Virus record (IMG/VR): IMGVR_UViG_3300043409_001275
Location: 1-64,000 of that record
Direction: 5' to 3' (one strand)
Source of the DNA: a virus
DNA: 64,000 nucleotides
The notes below the pieces were generated by a model that ran no database searches, had not been told where the DNA came from, and saw only the letters and a list, made by a program, of their open reading frames with translations. A program made the translations under genes and the position numbers. Shown one piece after another: positions 6,359-16,100 of this stretch (its first letter is position 1; each line of letters starts with the position of its first letter).

Positions 6359-7069
6359 ATGGCTAAAAGATTTACTGACACTGAAAAGTGGAAGAAGCCC
6401 TTTATAAGGGGCTTACAAGGTGCTTATAAGCTCCTTTGGTTATATATCTGTGATGACTGTGACCATGCAGGTATTTGGCAAGTTGATATGGAAGTTGCTG
6501 CAATAAGAATTGGTGAAAAAATAGATATAAAAGAAGCAATTAAAAGTTTTGATGAAAAAATTATAATTATTGATAAAGGCAATAAGTGGTTTATACCATC
6601 TTTTTTAGAATTTCAGTACCCATCTGGTTTAAATTCAGACAATAGAGCGCACAACTCTGTAATCATATTGCTTGAAAAATATAATTTAAGAATATCTAAA
6701 GATAAGCCCCTTATAAGCCCCTCGGAAGGGTCTATGGATATGGATATGGATAAGGATATGGATAAGGATATGGATAAGGATATGGTTAAAGCAGAAAAAA
6801 AAGTAAAATTTAAAGAAAATATTTTATTGACACAAAAAGAGCATTTACAGCTTGTTACAGAATTTGGTGAAAAGCATGTAACTGATTTTTATGAATATTT
6901 GTCAGCCTATAAAATAGAAAAGTCTTATAAAACAAAATCAGATTACTTAACTATCAAGAGATGGGTTGTAGATGCTATTTTAAAGCAAAATAAGACAGCT
7001 TCTCCAAAGATTGGTAATAAGTATCAGAACGAATTAGAAACCGCTAGAAACGCCTTTAAACCAATATAA
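6359..7069 (+). CDS. Replication initiator / replisome organiser-like protein
   Basis: 236 residues. The N-terminal 110 residues (KRFTDTEKWKKPFIRGL, then LYICDDCDHAGIWQVD) look like the winged-helix start of the DnaD-like phage replication proteins. A low-complexity linker of alternating Met, Asp and Lys (about 125-143) joins it to a helical C-terminal part that resembles DnaD-type ssDNA- or helicase-binding regions. The position just before the primase-helicase supports a helicase-loading or origin-binding role. The linker is encoded by hexamer repeats and may vary in length. Confidence 0.55.
   Translation: MAKRFTDTEKWKKPFIRGLQGAYKLLWLYICDDCDHAGIWQVDMEVAAIRIGEKIDIKEAIKSFDEKIIIIDKGNKWFIPSFLEFQYPSGLNSDNRAHNSVIILLEKYNLRISKDKPLISPSEGSMDMDMDKDMDKDMDKDMVKAEKKVKFKENILLTQKEHLQLVTEFGEKHVTDFYEYLSAYKIEKSYKTKSDYLTIKRWVVDAILKQNKTASPKIGNKYQNELETARNAFKPI
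6734..6787 (+). repeat. Hexanucleotide repeat (ATGGAT/AAGGAT) inside the initiator gene
   Basis: About eight to nine hexamer units of the form ATGGAT or AAGGAT encode the Met-Asp/Lys-Asp linker. The units keep the frame, so slippage would change linker length by two residues at a time without destroying the gene. Confidence 0.75.
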
Positions 7070-7072
7070 ACG

Positions 7073-8932
7073 ATGATTACCATTTTTAAGAACATTTTTT
7101 CCAAGGAACCAAATTACATTTCTGTTGAAGCTGCGTTAAAAAGAATACAGCAGGGTAAAAGTAAAACAACCGTAGAGGAAATTAGAAAAACGATTGATAA
7201 GGAGAAAGCAAATAAGATAAAATTAAACCTTCCGTCTATTTGCTTTAGTGGAAAATTTGGAGCAGATAGAACTGATGCCCAATTAATTCAACATAGTGGT
7301 TTTGTTGTGCTTGATTTTGACAATATCTTTGAATTAAGGGAAAAGCAAACCGAAATAATATCAAATCCGTTTGTTTATGCTTGTTGGATTAGTCCTTCTG
7401 GAAATGGATTGAAGGCATTGGTAAAAATAGCCAATGGGGCAAAGCATAGAGAACATTTTCAAGCTTTACAAGAAGTTTTCCCAGAAATTGATAAAAGCGG
7501 TATCAATGTAAGTCGGGTTTGTTACGAGAGTTATGATACCGAAATTTACATAAACGAAAATGCTGAAGTATTTAAGAAAATTAAGAAAACAGAGAAGGTT
7601 GTCGTTTATGAAAAGAATGATGATGACGAAAAGATTTTTAAAAATATCGTTACTTGGCTTTCAAATAAAAACGAGGCTTTTGTAACAGGGGAAAGAAATA
7701 ATTTTATTTTTAAATTAGCATCCGCTTGTTGCCGTTTTGGTATTAATGAAATGACCGCTAATTCAATGATTCATAGCGAGTTTTTAACTAATTCAGAGTT
7801 TACAAAAAACGAAGCTAATAGGGCAATCCGTTCAGCATATAAAGCTAATTCGGGTAATTTTGGTAGCGCATCTTTTGACAAAGAAATCTTGGTAGATAAG
7901 GTTTCAAGAAGGGAAGTTGAAGTTGAAAAAGCAGTATTTGATGAAGGGTTAAAGTTGAAAGATGTTATTTACGGAATTGATGTAAAAGAGCAGGCGTTAA
8001 AAATTTATGATGAAGGATATGCTAGGGTTGATGGTATTGGAGTTCCCGAATTAGATGAAAGATTTAAACCAAAGAGAGGGGAGATTACCGTACTTACAGG
8101 AATAGGGAACTATGGTAAATCTTCATTTAAAAAGTGGTATCAAGCTATGAGGATAATGTTGTACGGAGAGAAGTTTGCTACATTCTCGCCAGAGGATAAT
8201 CCACCTGAAGAATACTACCACGACTTTGTTGAGATTATATTGGGATGCGATTGTAGTCCTGCAAATCCACATAGACCAAGCAAGCAAGTATATGAGTATG
8301 TTTATGACTTGGTTTGTCATCATGTATTTTATGTTTATCCAAAGGATGTATCACCTACGCCACAATACATAATGGAAGTATTTTTAGAATTGATTGTTAA
8401 GGAGAATGTTGATGGGGTTGATATTGACCCGTTTAACCAATTAACAAATGAATATCAAAAGTTTCAAAGAAGTGATAAATATTTAGAGTGGGTATTGTCA
8501 GTGTTTTCAAGATTCTCTCAAATAAACAATATTTTCTTTTGGATAATTGCGCATCCAACAAAAATGCAAAAAGCAGCAGATGGAAACTATCCATGTCCCG
8601 ATGTATTTGATTTAACTGATGGAGCTATGTGGAATAATAAAATGGATAATATCCTTGTGTATCATAGACCTTTTGCTCAAACAGACCCTCAAAATCCGTC
8701 TTGTGAATTTCATAGTAAAAAAATAAGAAGGCAAAAGATTGTTGGTAAAAAAGGTTTTATTTTGTTTCAAATGTTTTTTCAAACTAGAAGATTTTTATTT
8801 AATGGATTGGATTCGTTGCAGAAGATTATAAACGATAAAAATATAATTTTAAGACCAGATGCCGCGGTGCAAAAGACATTTGATAATTGGGTTCCCTATA
8901 AAGATGACAATGGAGAAGATGTAAATTTTTAA
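7073..8932 (+). CDS. Primase-helicase (BT4734/VirE_N-type primase fused to RecA-like helicase)
   Basis: 619 residues. Residues about 40-180 match the BT4734/VirE N-terminal type (SGKFGADRTDAQL, VVLDFDN, WISPSGNGLKALVKI), a Bacteroidetes primase-like domain. Residues about 190-260 resemble a PriCT-like helical linker (TGERNNFIFKLASACCRFG). The C-terminal half is a DnaB/RecA-like ATPase: Walker A TGIGNYGKSS near residue 342-351, Walker B-like VDGVDIDPFNQL near 447, then an HPTKM segment like the DnaB sensor region. Such fusions unwind and prime the phage fork. No DNA polymerase lies in the window. It begins 4 bases after the initiator gene and is followed by SSB. Confidence 0.75.
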   Translation: MITIFKNIFSKEPNYISVEAALKRIQQGKSKTTVEEIRKTIDKEKANKIKLNLPSICFSGKFGADRTDAQLIQHSGFVVLDFDNIFELREKQTEIISNPFVYACWISPSGNGLKALVKIANGAKHREHFQALQEVFPEIDKSGINVSRVCYESYDTEIYINENAEVFKKIKKTEKVVVYEKNDDDEKIFKNIVTWLSNKNEAFVTGERNNFIFKLASACCRFGINEMTANSMIHSEFLTNSEFTKNEANRAIRSAYKANSGNFGSASFDKEILVDKVSRREVEVEKAVFDEGLKLKDVIYGIDVKEQALKIYDEGYARVDGIGVPELDERFKPKRGEITVLTGIGNYGKSSFKKWYQAMRIMLYGEKFATFSPEDNPPEEYYHDFVEIILGCDCSPANPHRPSKQVYEYVYDLVCHHVFYVYPKDVSPTPQYIMEVFLELIVKENVDGVDIDPFNQLTNEYQKFQRSDKYLEWVLSVFSRFSQINNIFFWIIAHPTKMQKAADGNYPCPDVFDLTDGAMWNNKMDNILVYHRPFAQTDPQNPSCEFHSKKIRRQKIVGKKGFILFQMFFQTRRFLFNGLDSLQKIINDKNIILRPDAAVQKTFDNWVPYKDDNGEDVNF

Positions 8933-8949
8933 TATAAAAAACAAAAACA

Positions 8950-9291
8950 ATGATTAGAATTTCTGTAATCGGAAGATTAGGACAAGACGCAGTCGTAAAC
9001 AATGTCAATGGTAAAAATGTAATTAATTTCTCTGTAGCTTACAGCGAAAAGTTTAAAAACCAACAAGGAGAAGATACCGAAAGAACAACTTGGGTTTCTT
9101 GCGCTTATTGGACTGAAAAGCTTAATGTGTCAAACTATTTAAAGAAAGGTACATTGGTTTATACGGAGGGAAAGCCAGAAGCAAAGTCTTATCAAAACAC
9201 CAAGACAAATGAAACCGTTCCTCAATTACATTGTAGAGTATCAACAATACAATTATTATCAAGTAGTAATAAAGAAGAAAACAATTTTTAA
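8950..9291 (+). CDS. ssb: Single-stranded DNA-binding protein
   Basis: 113 residues with the bacterial SSB OB-fold pattern: IRISVIGRLGQDA, INFSVAYSE, RTTWVSCAYW, KKGTLVYTEGKPE and a final LHCRVSTIQLL. The C-terminus ends NNF, shorter than but reminiscent of the acidic DDIPF tip of host SSBs (here KEENNF). It coats ssDNA at the phage fork. Its TAA overlaps the next ATG (TAATG), so the two are coupled. Confidence 0.85.
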   Translation: MIRISVIGRLGQDAVVNNVNGKNVINFSVAYSEKFKNQQGEDTERTTWVSCAYWTEKLNVSNYLKKGTLVYTEGKPEAKSYQNTKTNETVPQLHCRVSTIQLLSSSNKEENNF

Positions 9292-9536
9292 TGTATATTC
9301 ACGAATTAAACAACCCAATAGATGTCGAAACTCCACTTGGATACGGAAAAGCAATTGCATGGATTGACTACGGAAGTGACACAAACACTGTTTGGAAAGT
9401 CATACTATACCACAACGGCATGGTGCGGAACTTTTACGACGACGACATACTCGTGCATCCAAATAAAATGGACGGCGGCGAATTAGATAAAGATTATTTT
9501 AAAAACAAAACTAAAAAAAATGACACATTTATTTAA
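9291..9536 (+). CDS. Conserved small phage protein after SSB
   Basis: 81 residues. The core ELNNPIDVETPLGYGKAIAWIDYG and later WKVILYHNGMVRNFYDDDI looks like a small beta-rich protein I recognise from replication clusters of Bacteroidetes phages; no function is known to me. It overlaps the SSB stop by one base and the next gene by 17 bases. Confidence 0.6.
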   Translation: MYIHELNNPIDVETPLGYGKAIAWIDYGSDTNTVWKVILYHNGMVRNFYDDDILVHPNKMDGGELDKDYFKNKTKKNDTFI

Positions 9537-9759
9537 CTTTTCAAAAGAGTATTTTGAATCAATTAAAAATGGAGAAAAAAATTTCATTTTAACAAAAAGA
9601 GATAGACCTTACAAAAATGGTGACGAAATAGTCGTTCAGGAAACTGACGAAGGTTTCGGTTTGACATCAGATGAGTTGAGGTTTAAAATTACTTTAATTG
9701 AAAATGGTGAAGGATTAAAGTCAAATTATTGTATTATTGCAATTAAACTTTTAAATTAA
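9520..9759 (+). CDS. DUF3850/ASCH-like small protein
   Basis: 79 residues. YFESIKNGEKNFILTKRDRPYKNGDEIVVQE matches the DUF3850 pattern (KxxFxIRKNDRxFxxGDxLxLxE), a PUA/ASCH-like fold associated with RNA or modified-base binding. It sits between replication genes and the chaperonin. The family assignment is by eye. Confidence 0.55.
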   Translation: MTHLFNFSKEYFESIKNGEKNFILTKRDRPYKNGDEIVVQETDEGFGLTSDELRFKITLIENGEGLKSNYCIIAIKLLN

Positions 9760-9764
9760 AAAAA

Positions 9765-9884
9765 ATGGCAAAACTTGCGTCTTCAAGTAAAATTACATTT
9801 GGTAAAGCAAAAACAGGCAGAGCTAAAAAATCTTACAATAAACACAGTCAAAGACCAAAAGCGTATCGAGGTCAAGGGCGCTAA
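9765..9884 (+). CDS. 39-aa basic phage protein
   Basis: 39 residues beginning MAKLASSSKITFGKAKTG and ending PKAYRGQGR. Nearly a third are Lys or Arg and there are no acidic residues. I recognise this as a recurring tiny protein in Bacteroidetes phages, of unknown function. It starts 5 bases after the DUF3850-like gene. A different frame is open through this stretch, but the true GroES start is downstream at 9916. Confidence 0.6.
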   Translation: MAKLASSSKITFGKAKTGRAKKSYNKHSQRPKAYRGQGR

Positions 9885-9915
9885 TTATATTAAAAACACA
9901 AAAATTAAATTAAAA

Positions 9916-10176
9916 ATGAAATTTAAACCATTAAACAAAAGGGTATTAGTAAAACTTGACGAAGCAAAAATGCAAACAGATGCGGGAATTTATCTTCCGC
10001 AAACGGCTCAAAATGATTTTTCAACAGGCAAAGTAATTGCTGTTGGAACTGAAGCTGCGCTTGTAAAAGAAGGCGATAGAATAATGTTTGCCCATAGTGT
10101 AGGGGTAGATATTGAGGTTGACGGAGAGAAGTTAAGATTAATTCCAGACGAGAGCTATATTGACGCTGTAATTTAA
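9916..10176 (+). CDS. groES: GroES-like co-chaperonin
   Basis: 86 residues from MKFKPLNKRVLVKLDEAKM. The order FKPLNKRVLVKLDEA, AGIYLP, GKVIAVG, VKEGDRIMF and the late YIDAVI is the GroES beta-barrel pattern; the mobile loop (about 17-32) is near-normal in length. Phage co-chaperonins such as T4 gp31 adapt host GroEL for folding capsid proteins. A longer in-frame opening starts at 9775, but the A-rich leader and homology begin at 9916. A terminator follows, and a larger GroES-like gene comes next. Confidence 0.85.
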   Translation: MKFKPLNKRVLVKLDEAKMQTDAGIYLPQTAQNDFSTGKVIAVGTEAALVKEGDRIMFAHSVGVDIEVDGEKLRLIPDESYIDAVI

Positions 10177-10180
10177 TTTA

Positions 10181-10220
10181 AAAAAGTGCCTTCAAAATTT
10201 TTGGGGGCATTTTAATTTTT
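10181..10220 (+). terminator. Intrinsic terminator after groES
   Basis: AAAAAGTGCC, a loop TTCAAAATTTTTG, GGGGCATTTT and a following T tract form an imperfect hairpin (one bulged G). It separates the replication transcript from the virion genes. Confidence 0.6.
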
Positions 10221-10243
10221 AATAAATAAAAAAGTCTAATTTT

Positions 10244-11092
10244 ATGCCATATATGCAAGCACAACCGGTAAATCATATTTTTTTAAGCTTAACAAAACCT
10301 ATTCAAGATACAATTAAAGTAGGTGATTTAGAGTTATATCTTGACGGGTCATATAGACCTGAATGGAACGCTACGGTAGTAGGTGAAATTTATGGATTGC
10401 CAAAAAATCCAAAAGGAGATAATTCTAAAGTTGTTTCTAAACTTAAAAATGGAGATAAGGTTTTATTTGATTATTCCGTAGTCGCAGAAAGGAAATTTGA
10501 ATCAGATGGCGGAAGTTTTACGGAAATAACAAAAGATAGTCCTTATTATCAAAAGTTTACAAATGGCAAAGGAGAGAGATTGCTTATTGTAGCGATGCCG
10601 GGGAAGATAACTCATATTTGGGTAGGTACATTGCATGATAAAAGAGGTAATTTTGTTGACGGATGTCAAGGGTCTGAACATGATTTAAGTAGATGGAAGT
10701 CTCAATTTAGTTTTGGAGAAACGCAAAAGTTTTTATTTAAAAACTTAATTGACATAAACGATAACGATGTTTGGAAAGCTGACTACAGGGATATTTATGC
10801 TAAAATAGTTAAGGATGAACTTATAACAGTTGGGGATAGAGTTATTTTAGAACCAATTGATGAAAGCATACCAAAAGATGTAATTAAGCAAATGGGTATT
10901 GTTGATACTATTGAGGCAAAAGTTAGACTTGGTGATAGAGCAAGAGTATTGTCAGCGCCAGATGATTCTAAATTAAAAAAAGGAGATATTATTGGGTTTG
11001 AACCACAATATCTTGAGAAATACGAATACGGAGATAAATCTTATTATTTAATAAAATCCCATAGAGCATTGGGAATTTGGGAGGAAAATTAA
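10244..11092 (+). CDS. Tandem GroES-fold protein (putative large co-chaperonin)
   Basis: 282 residues. The C-terminal 95 residues (ITVGDRVILEPIDES, ARVLSAPDDSKLKKGDIIGFEP, then ALGIWEEN) follow the GroES strand order, including a long central segment in the mobile-loop position. The N-terminal 100 residues (GDLELYLDGSYRPEWNATVVGEIYGLP, KLKNGDKVLFDYSVV) repeat the same logic: strand, loop, GxV, KxGDxVxF. I infer two GroES-like barrels joined by a middle domain. It lies next to a normal groES and just ahead of virion genes, so a role in folding virion proteins is plausible. A plain virion-associated beta protein is the alternative. Confidence 0.5.
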   Translation: MPYMQAQPVNHIFLSLTKPIQDTIKVGDLELYLDGSYRPEWNATVVGEIYGLPKNPKGDNSKVVSKLKNGDKVLFDYSVVAERKFESDGGSFTEITKDSPYYQKFTNGKGERLLIVAMPGKITHIWVGTLHDKRGNFVDGCQGSEHDLSRWKSQFSFGETQKFLFKNLIDINDNDVWKADYRDIYAKIVKDELITVGDRVILEPIDESIPKDVIKQMGIVDTIEAKVRLGDRARVLSAPDDSKLKKGDIIGFEPQYLEKYEYGDKSYYLIKSHRALGIWEEN

Positions 11093-11093
11093 C

Positions 11094-11735
11094 ATGGCAT
11101 ACAACTTAAACGAAATATACAACTTCATGGTCTTTATTGTGCGTAAAGAAAGAGGTGTATTTGTTACAATACCGGAATTTGAGTCAACACTTGATAACGC
11201 ACAAATAGAAGCTGTATCAGATTGGTTTGAGCAGTACGGCGCAACGCAAAAGATTCATGACGCAATTAGAAAGCTTCGTTCACAAGTTCAATTTACTTCT
11301 GCGTCAGACGGACAGGTTAATTTTGCTTCTGATTATTTACATATGATTGGGGGCGCATATACCGTTACGGGTAGCAGTGTAAATCCAGTAAGATTTGTAA
11401 ACGAAGACGAAACAGCTTTAGCTTTAAAGAGTCAATTAAGACCTGTAAGCACATCATTGCCAATAGCAAAGGATACAGCAACCGGATTTCAAATATACCC
11501 GCAAGTTGCTCAAACTGGTTTTTATAATTACTTGAGAAGACCTTTGAAACCCGTATATGGTTACACGACCTCTGGAAGAACAATAAATTACGACAACGCT
11601 ACAAGTACACAATTAGAATTTACGGATGTTTATATCAATAATATTATTTCAATAGCATTAAAATTTTGGGGCATCAATATGGCTGAACAAGACATACAGG
11701 CATTTGCACAAAATCAAACGCAAGAAACTAAATAA
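11094..11735 (+). CDS. Virion protein, connector/ring-type candidate
   Basis: 213 residues, no membrane segment. N-terminal helices (LNEIYNFMVFIVRKERGVF, EQYGATQKIHDAIRKLRS) are followed by a beta-rich half (YTVTGSSVNPVRFVNEDE, YNYLRRPLKPVYGYT) and a final helix. This is the layout of adaptor and ring proteins in podovirus-like phages. It starts one base after the previous gene and is spaced by 2 bases from the next. The assignment rests on context and general shape. Confidence 0.5.
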   Translation: MAYNLNEIYNFMVFIVRKERGVFVTIPEFESTLDNAQIEAVSDWFEQYGATQKIHDAIRKLRSQVQFTSASDGQVNFASDYLHMIGGAYTVTGSSVNPVRFVNEDETALALKSQLRPVSTSLPIAKDTATGFQIYPQVAQTGFYNYLRRPLKPVYGYTTSGRTINYDNATSTQLEFTDVYINNIISIALKFWGINMAEQDIQAFAQNQTQETK

Positions 11736-11737
11736 AA

Positions 11738-12379
11738 ATGGCTAATAGCACTAAATACCTTTTGGCTGAACAAGTACAAACCCGATTAGCCGGCGGATTC
11801 AGGGACGCAAGTCAACCTGTGCAAAATGTAGATATAGTTAAAGCAATAGAGCAAATTATCAACTCTATGTTTCAAATGCAGTATTACAATGCTACATTGC
11901 CAACAGGAGAAACTATCCCAGATAATTTAATGATAGCTTTTTATGAAAATATACCTGTAACAACTCTTGGTGACAAATCACAAGCCGAACTACCAATTAT
12001 TCCAATTTCTTTACCAAGAAATATGGGTGTTTATAGGGTTACAGATAATAAAGATAATGATTTTATTCCTGTTCCATTGGGGCAAGGAGCATTATTGAGG
12101 GCTGATAAATTATTGAACGATTTGTTGGGAAATGTTTGGTTTGAAATAAGAAAAAACGTTGTTATTTTTTCAAAAGATATTTTATTGCTTGGTATTGATA
12201 CGGTAAATATGTATTTGATTGTAATGGATATATCATTGTATTCAAACACTGACCCATTGCCAATACCTGCAAGTATGGAAGAGGAAATTGTAGAGAAAGC
12301 GTTTGCTAAATTTGCTACAGTCATTCCTGAAACGGGCATAGTTAACAATTATAGTTCAGCATCACAAAAAATTAATTAG
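11738..12379 (+). CDS. Virion structural protein, neck/tail candidate
   Basis: 213 residues. It starts MANSTKYLLAEQVQTRLAGGF and contains YYNATLPTGETIPDNLMIAFYENIPV, a pattern I associate with structural proteins of Bacteroidetes podoviruses and crAss-like phages. Beta-rich middle and a helical end near EEEIVEKAFAKFA. It lies in a tight run of virion genes. Role unproven. Confidence 0.5.
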   Translation: MANSTKYLLAEQVQTRLAGGFRDASQPVQNVDIVKAIEQIINSMFQMQYYNATLPTGETIPDNLMIAFYENIPVTTLGDKSQAELPIIPISLPRNMGVYRVTDNKDNDFIPVPLGQGALLRADKLLNDLLGNVWFEIRKNVVIFSKDILLLGIDTVNMYLIVMDISLYSNTDPLPIPASMEEEIVEKAFAKFATVIPETGIVNNYSSASQKIN

Positions 12380-12381
12380 AA

Positions 12382-13176
12382 ATGACTACAGCAAGTTTAG
12401 ATTATATAGTTAAAAATTTTCTTTTAAAAAAAGGATACCCATTGCATTGGTATATGCAATTTATGGTTTACGCATCAGATTGTCTTCGTGATATAACATT
12501 TGACGATTTGCGTGTCATAAATACAAAAATACTTCCGGTAAATCAGGCTATCAATACAGCAGAATTACCTGAAGATTATCAGGATTATGTTAATGTTAGC
12601 GTTATGGTAGGGCAAAGAATACGACCATTAGTGCCTACTTTAACATTAAACCCATTAACAAGTTTAGATACAAATAGTAACTTTAACCCACAGGATTGGA
12701 CAGATAATTTAACGCCTCCGGATTCAAATAACGGACAAGCTCAACTATATTATGGCGCATTGCCTTATGCTCAATGGTTTACAGTCCACTATAATGATTT
12801 TGGTGAAAATATTGGTAGGTTTTTTGGTTTAGGTGCGGGGTATCAAGAAGATACTTTTCAAATTTTTAAAGAAAGAAATCAAATCCAAATAGACCAAAAA
12901 TTATATGTTGAAAATGTGGTATTACAATATATTTCAGATGGTCAGTCAGCAGATGCTGCAACATTGGTAGACCCATATGCAATAAAAACAATTCAAGCGT
13001 ACATTGATTCTCAATTGAAGGCTCATAATAGAAATTACAATATGGGTGAAAAACAATTAGCTCAAAACGAATACATTCGTGAAAGAAAGATATTGAGAGC
13101 AAGAAAAGCTGATTGGAGTGTTGAAAAAATTAAGAGAATTGTCCAAAAGAATACAATGGCAGCGCCTAAATCATAA
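12382..13176 (+). CDS. Tail/ring structural protein
   Basis: 264 residues. The first third (LDYIVKNFLLKKGYPLHWYM, ASDCLRDITFDDL, INTKILPVN, then ELPEDYQDYVNVSVMVGQ) is a pattern I recognise from structural proteins upstream of the large tail protein in crAss-like and related phages. The end is basic and helical (ERKILRARKADWSVEKIKR). Probably part of the head-tail connector or tail barrel. Confidence 0.5.
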   Translation: MTTASLDYIVKNFLLKKGYPLHWYMQFMVYASDCLRDITFDDLRVINTKILPVNQAINTAELPEDYQDYVNVSVMVGQRIRPLVPTLTLNPLTSLDTNSNFNPQDWTDNLTPPDSNNGQAQLYYGALPYAQWFTVHYNDFGENIGRFFGLGAGYQEDTFQIFKERNQIQIDQKLYVENVVLQYISDGQSADAATLVDPYAIKTIQAYIDSQLKAHNRNYNMGEKQLAQNEYIRERKILRARKADWSVEKIKRIVQKNTMAAPKS

Positions 13177-13181
13177 TAGAA

Positions 13182-16100
13182 ATGTTAAGAAGCAAAAAAT
13201 TATTTACTGGCGGAACAAATCAAGATGACTCATTGCATTTATTGGATGATGCTCAATACTTAAGGCTAATGAACGGGCGTGTTGGGGTTACCCAATATGG
13301 TAAAAATTATCGTGTAGAAGGTGTACCCGGAACTACCTCTATAACGCAATCAGTATATCCTCCTTATGGAACAAATATATGTATAGGAAGCTGTGTAGAT
13401 ATTGAAGGTCAAAGATTAATTTGGTTTGTATATAATACATTTGACGACCACGGAATTTATGCATTTGATTTTACAACATCTACAACATATGCTGTATTGT
13501 ACGATAGTCAAGTTGCAGGGGGGTTAAATTTCAATAAGAATAATAGAATTGATAAAAATTGCAAGGTTAATCAAGGTTTACTTTATTGGACAGATAATTA
13601 CAATGAACCTAAAAAGATTAATATTGATAGTGGTATAAAATTAAATTACCCATCATACAATACTGATGCTAGGGCTTATACAAGCTTAACTGACTCTTAT
13701 GAGATTATGTTAATAAGAAGACCTCCGGCATATGCTCCTGCAATAGTAAAACAATACGACAATCAATTTATAAATAATTTTATAGCAAATCGTTCTTGGT
13801 TATTTGTGTGGCAATATATTTATTTTGATGGGGAAGAAAGTGTACTTGGAGAATATTCTGTCGCTTCTATGTTGAATTTAGTTGAATTAGGTGAGCAAGA
13901 ATTGTATAATCACATATATTGTACTTTAAATTTATTAGAAAAAATACCACAAACTGCAAGAATTATTAGACTTGTTGCTAAAGATGAACTTACTAATTCA
14001 GCAAATGTAATTAAGACATTTGACAAATTAATAGACGAGCAGCCATTTATAGCTCATAATAACGGAACGACACAGCTTTCTTTTGATTATTATGGAGATG
14101 TAACAGGAGCAGTTATCCCTAGCTCAATTTCTTCTAAACCATTTGACAGCGTTCCTTTACTTTCGACTACGATAGAAAGCGCATCTAATAGAATGTTTTT
14201 AGCTAATAATTTATCCGGTTATGATACTCCAACGACAACTTCATTGGCTGTTTCACAAACAACAGCAATAGCCGGTGCTAATAAAAGATTCTTTAAAAGT
14301 GAATCATCTTATCAATTAGGTCTTGCGTTTTATGATAAAGCAAGAAGAAAATGCGGTGTTGTAACAAAAGGTAGTAATATTACTACCACCCCACCTAAAG
14401 TATTTACTCCAAATAGTAATTTTAATGTAATTCCTATAATAGCAAATTATGATTTTGCTGTTGATAATAACTTTGAATTTGAAGTTGTGCAATTGGGTAA
14501 TTTTACTGCTAGCGGAGGCGCTGCGGGAAATGGTACTTCATTTGTTGCGACATCTGCTTTTACCGCCGATATATATGTAAATATAATTGGCAGTGTAACA
14601 GCATTAACGCCGGGATTTACGGTATTTAGAATAAGAATACTTAAAAATTATTCTACAGTAATTGCAGAGGAATTTATTGATACTGCATCGATGGGTTTAC
14701 CATATTATTTTAATTCTACTTTAACTTTAAACGATTATGGTATAATACTTGGCGATGTATTTGAAGTTCAATTTATAAGTGCGGGTATTTGCGAATTGGA
14801 ATGTTATGGTGGCTCTCCTTTTACAATAGCATCATCTGATACCGCCTCAAATAATGTATTAACATTAGATTGGACATTAAGTAATGCTAATAGATTAAAT
14901 GAAATACCAGATTGGGCTTATTATTATTCTATTTTAAGAACTAATAACTTAAGAACAAGATATTTTATAGATTCATATAGTAGCACTAATAAATATGCAT
15001 CTAAAAATGTGACAGTTACATCCCCTAATTTTGCTACTTATACTTATTCTCCTACTTGGAATGCCGTTACCACTAACGCAATTGCAATAGATACAACTAT
15101 ATTATTACAATCAGGGTTGGGGTACAATTATACAGAAGGGGATATATGCGTGCTTATTGATAGTAACGATACTAGATACGAAATACCGGTTATAGGTCAA
15201 GATGGAGCTTATATTTTATTAAAATCAGAGTATTTGGTATCAGATTTAACTAATATTCCCTACATATATGAAATATATACACCATACATAAAGGGAGAGA
15301 ATGAACCTTTTTACGAAGTTGGAAACATGTATCCGGTAACAAATGCGGGGACAGTTAATAGGCAGTATTCTGCATTGTCAGGTAGCTTAATAGGCGATGT
15401 TTTTGTATTTCAAAGACAATTTAATTCTACTGTATATTATTACGTAGAAGCCATGTCCCCAAATGACCTTTTTTTTAGAAATTGGTTTACCGACCAAGGC
15501 TTTGCTAATTTTGTTATTTTATTAGGGCAAAATAGAAATGAACACGAAATTAGATATTCTAATGTGTTTACAGCCGGAACTCAAAATAATGGATTAAGTA
15601 CATTTGAGGCTTTAAATTTTAAAACAATTCCATTGGGTACAGGTAGCATACAAAAGTTGCAATTAGCTTCAAAAACAACAGAACAAGGTGTTGTAATGTT
15701 ATCTATTGGCTCTTTTCAAACTGCATCATGCTACTTGGGTGAAGTTCAATTGGTTGGTTCCTCTTCTAATTCATCTTTAGTTCAAGATACTGCTGTAATA
15801 GGTACGGTTAATGTGTTAAAAGGAATGTTTGGAACTACCGCTCCAGAAACGGTAGTTGAATATTTGGGTGTAATATTTTGGTATGATTTAAATAATGGAA
15901 CTATTGTTCAGTATAGCTCAAATGGATTATTTCCAGTAAGCTCTTATAAGCAAGAAAAATTGTTTAAGAATTATGCAAAAGGGTATTTAGCAGCAAGTGA
16001 GGGTAATTTAGATAATATCAATGGATTTCATCATATACCAACATACGTTGACCCTTATCACAAAGAACTTGGTGTAACATTGCCGGGATTGATTTATGAA

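Noticed and set aside
9775-9915. Longer start for the GroES gene (MRLQVK...).
   Set aside because: That stretch encodes a separate 39-aa protein in another frame; GroES homology begins at 9916.
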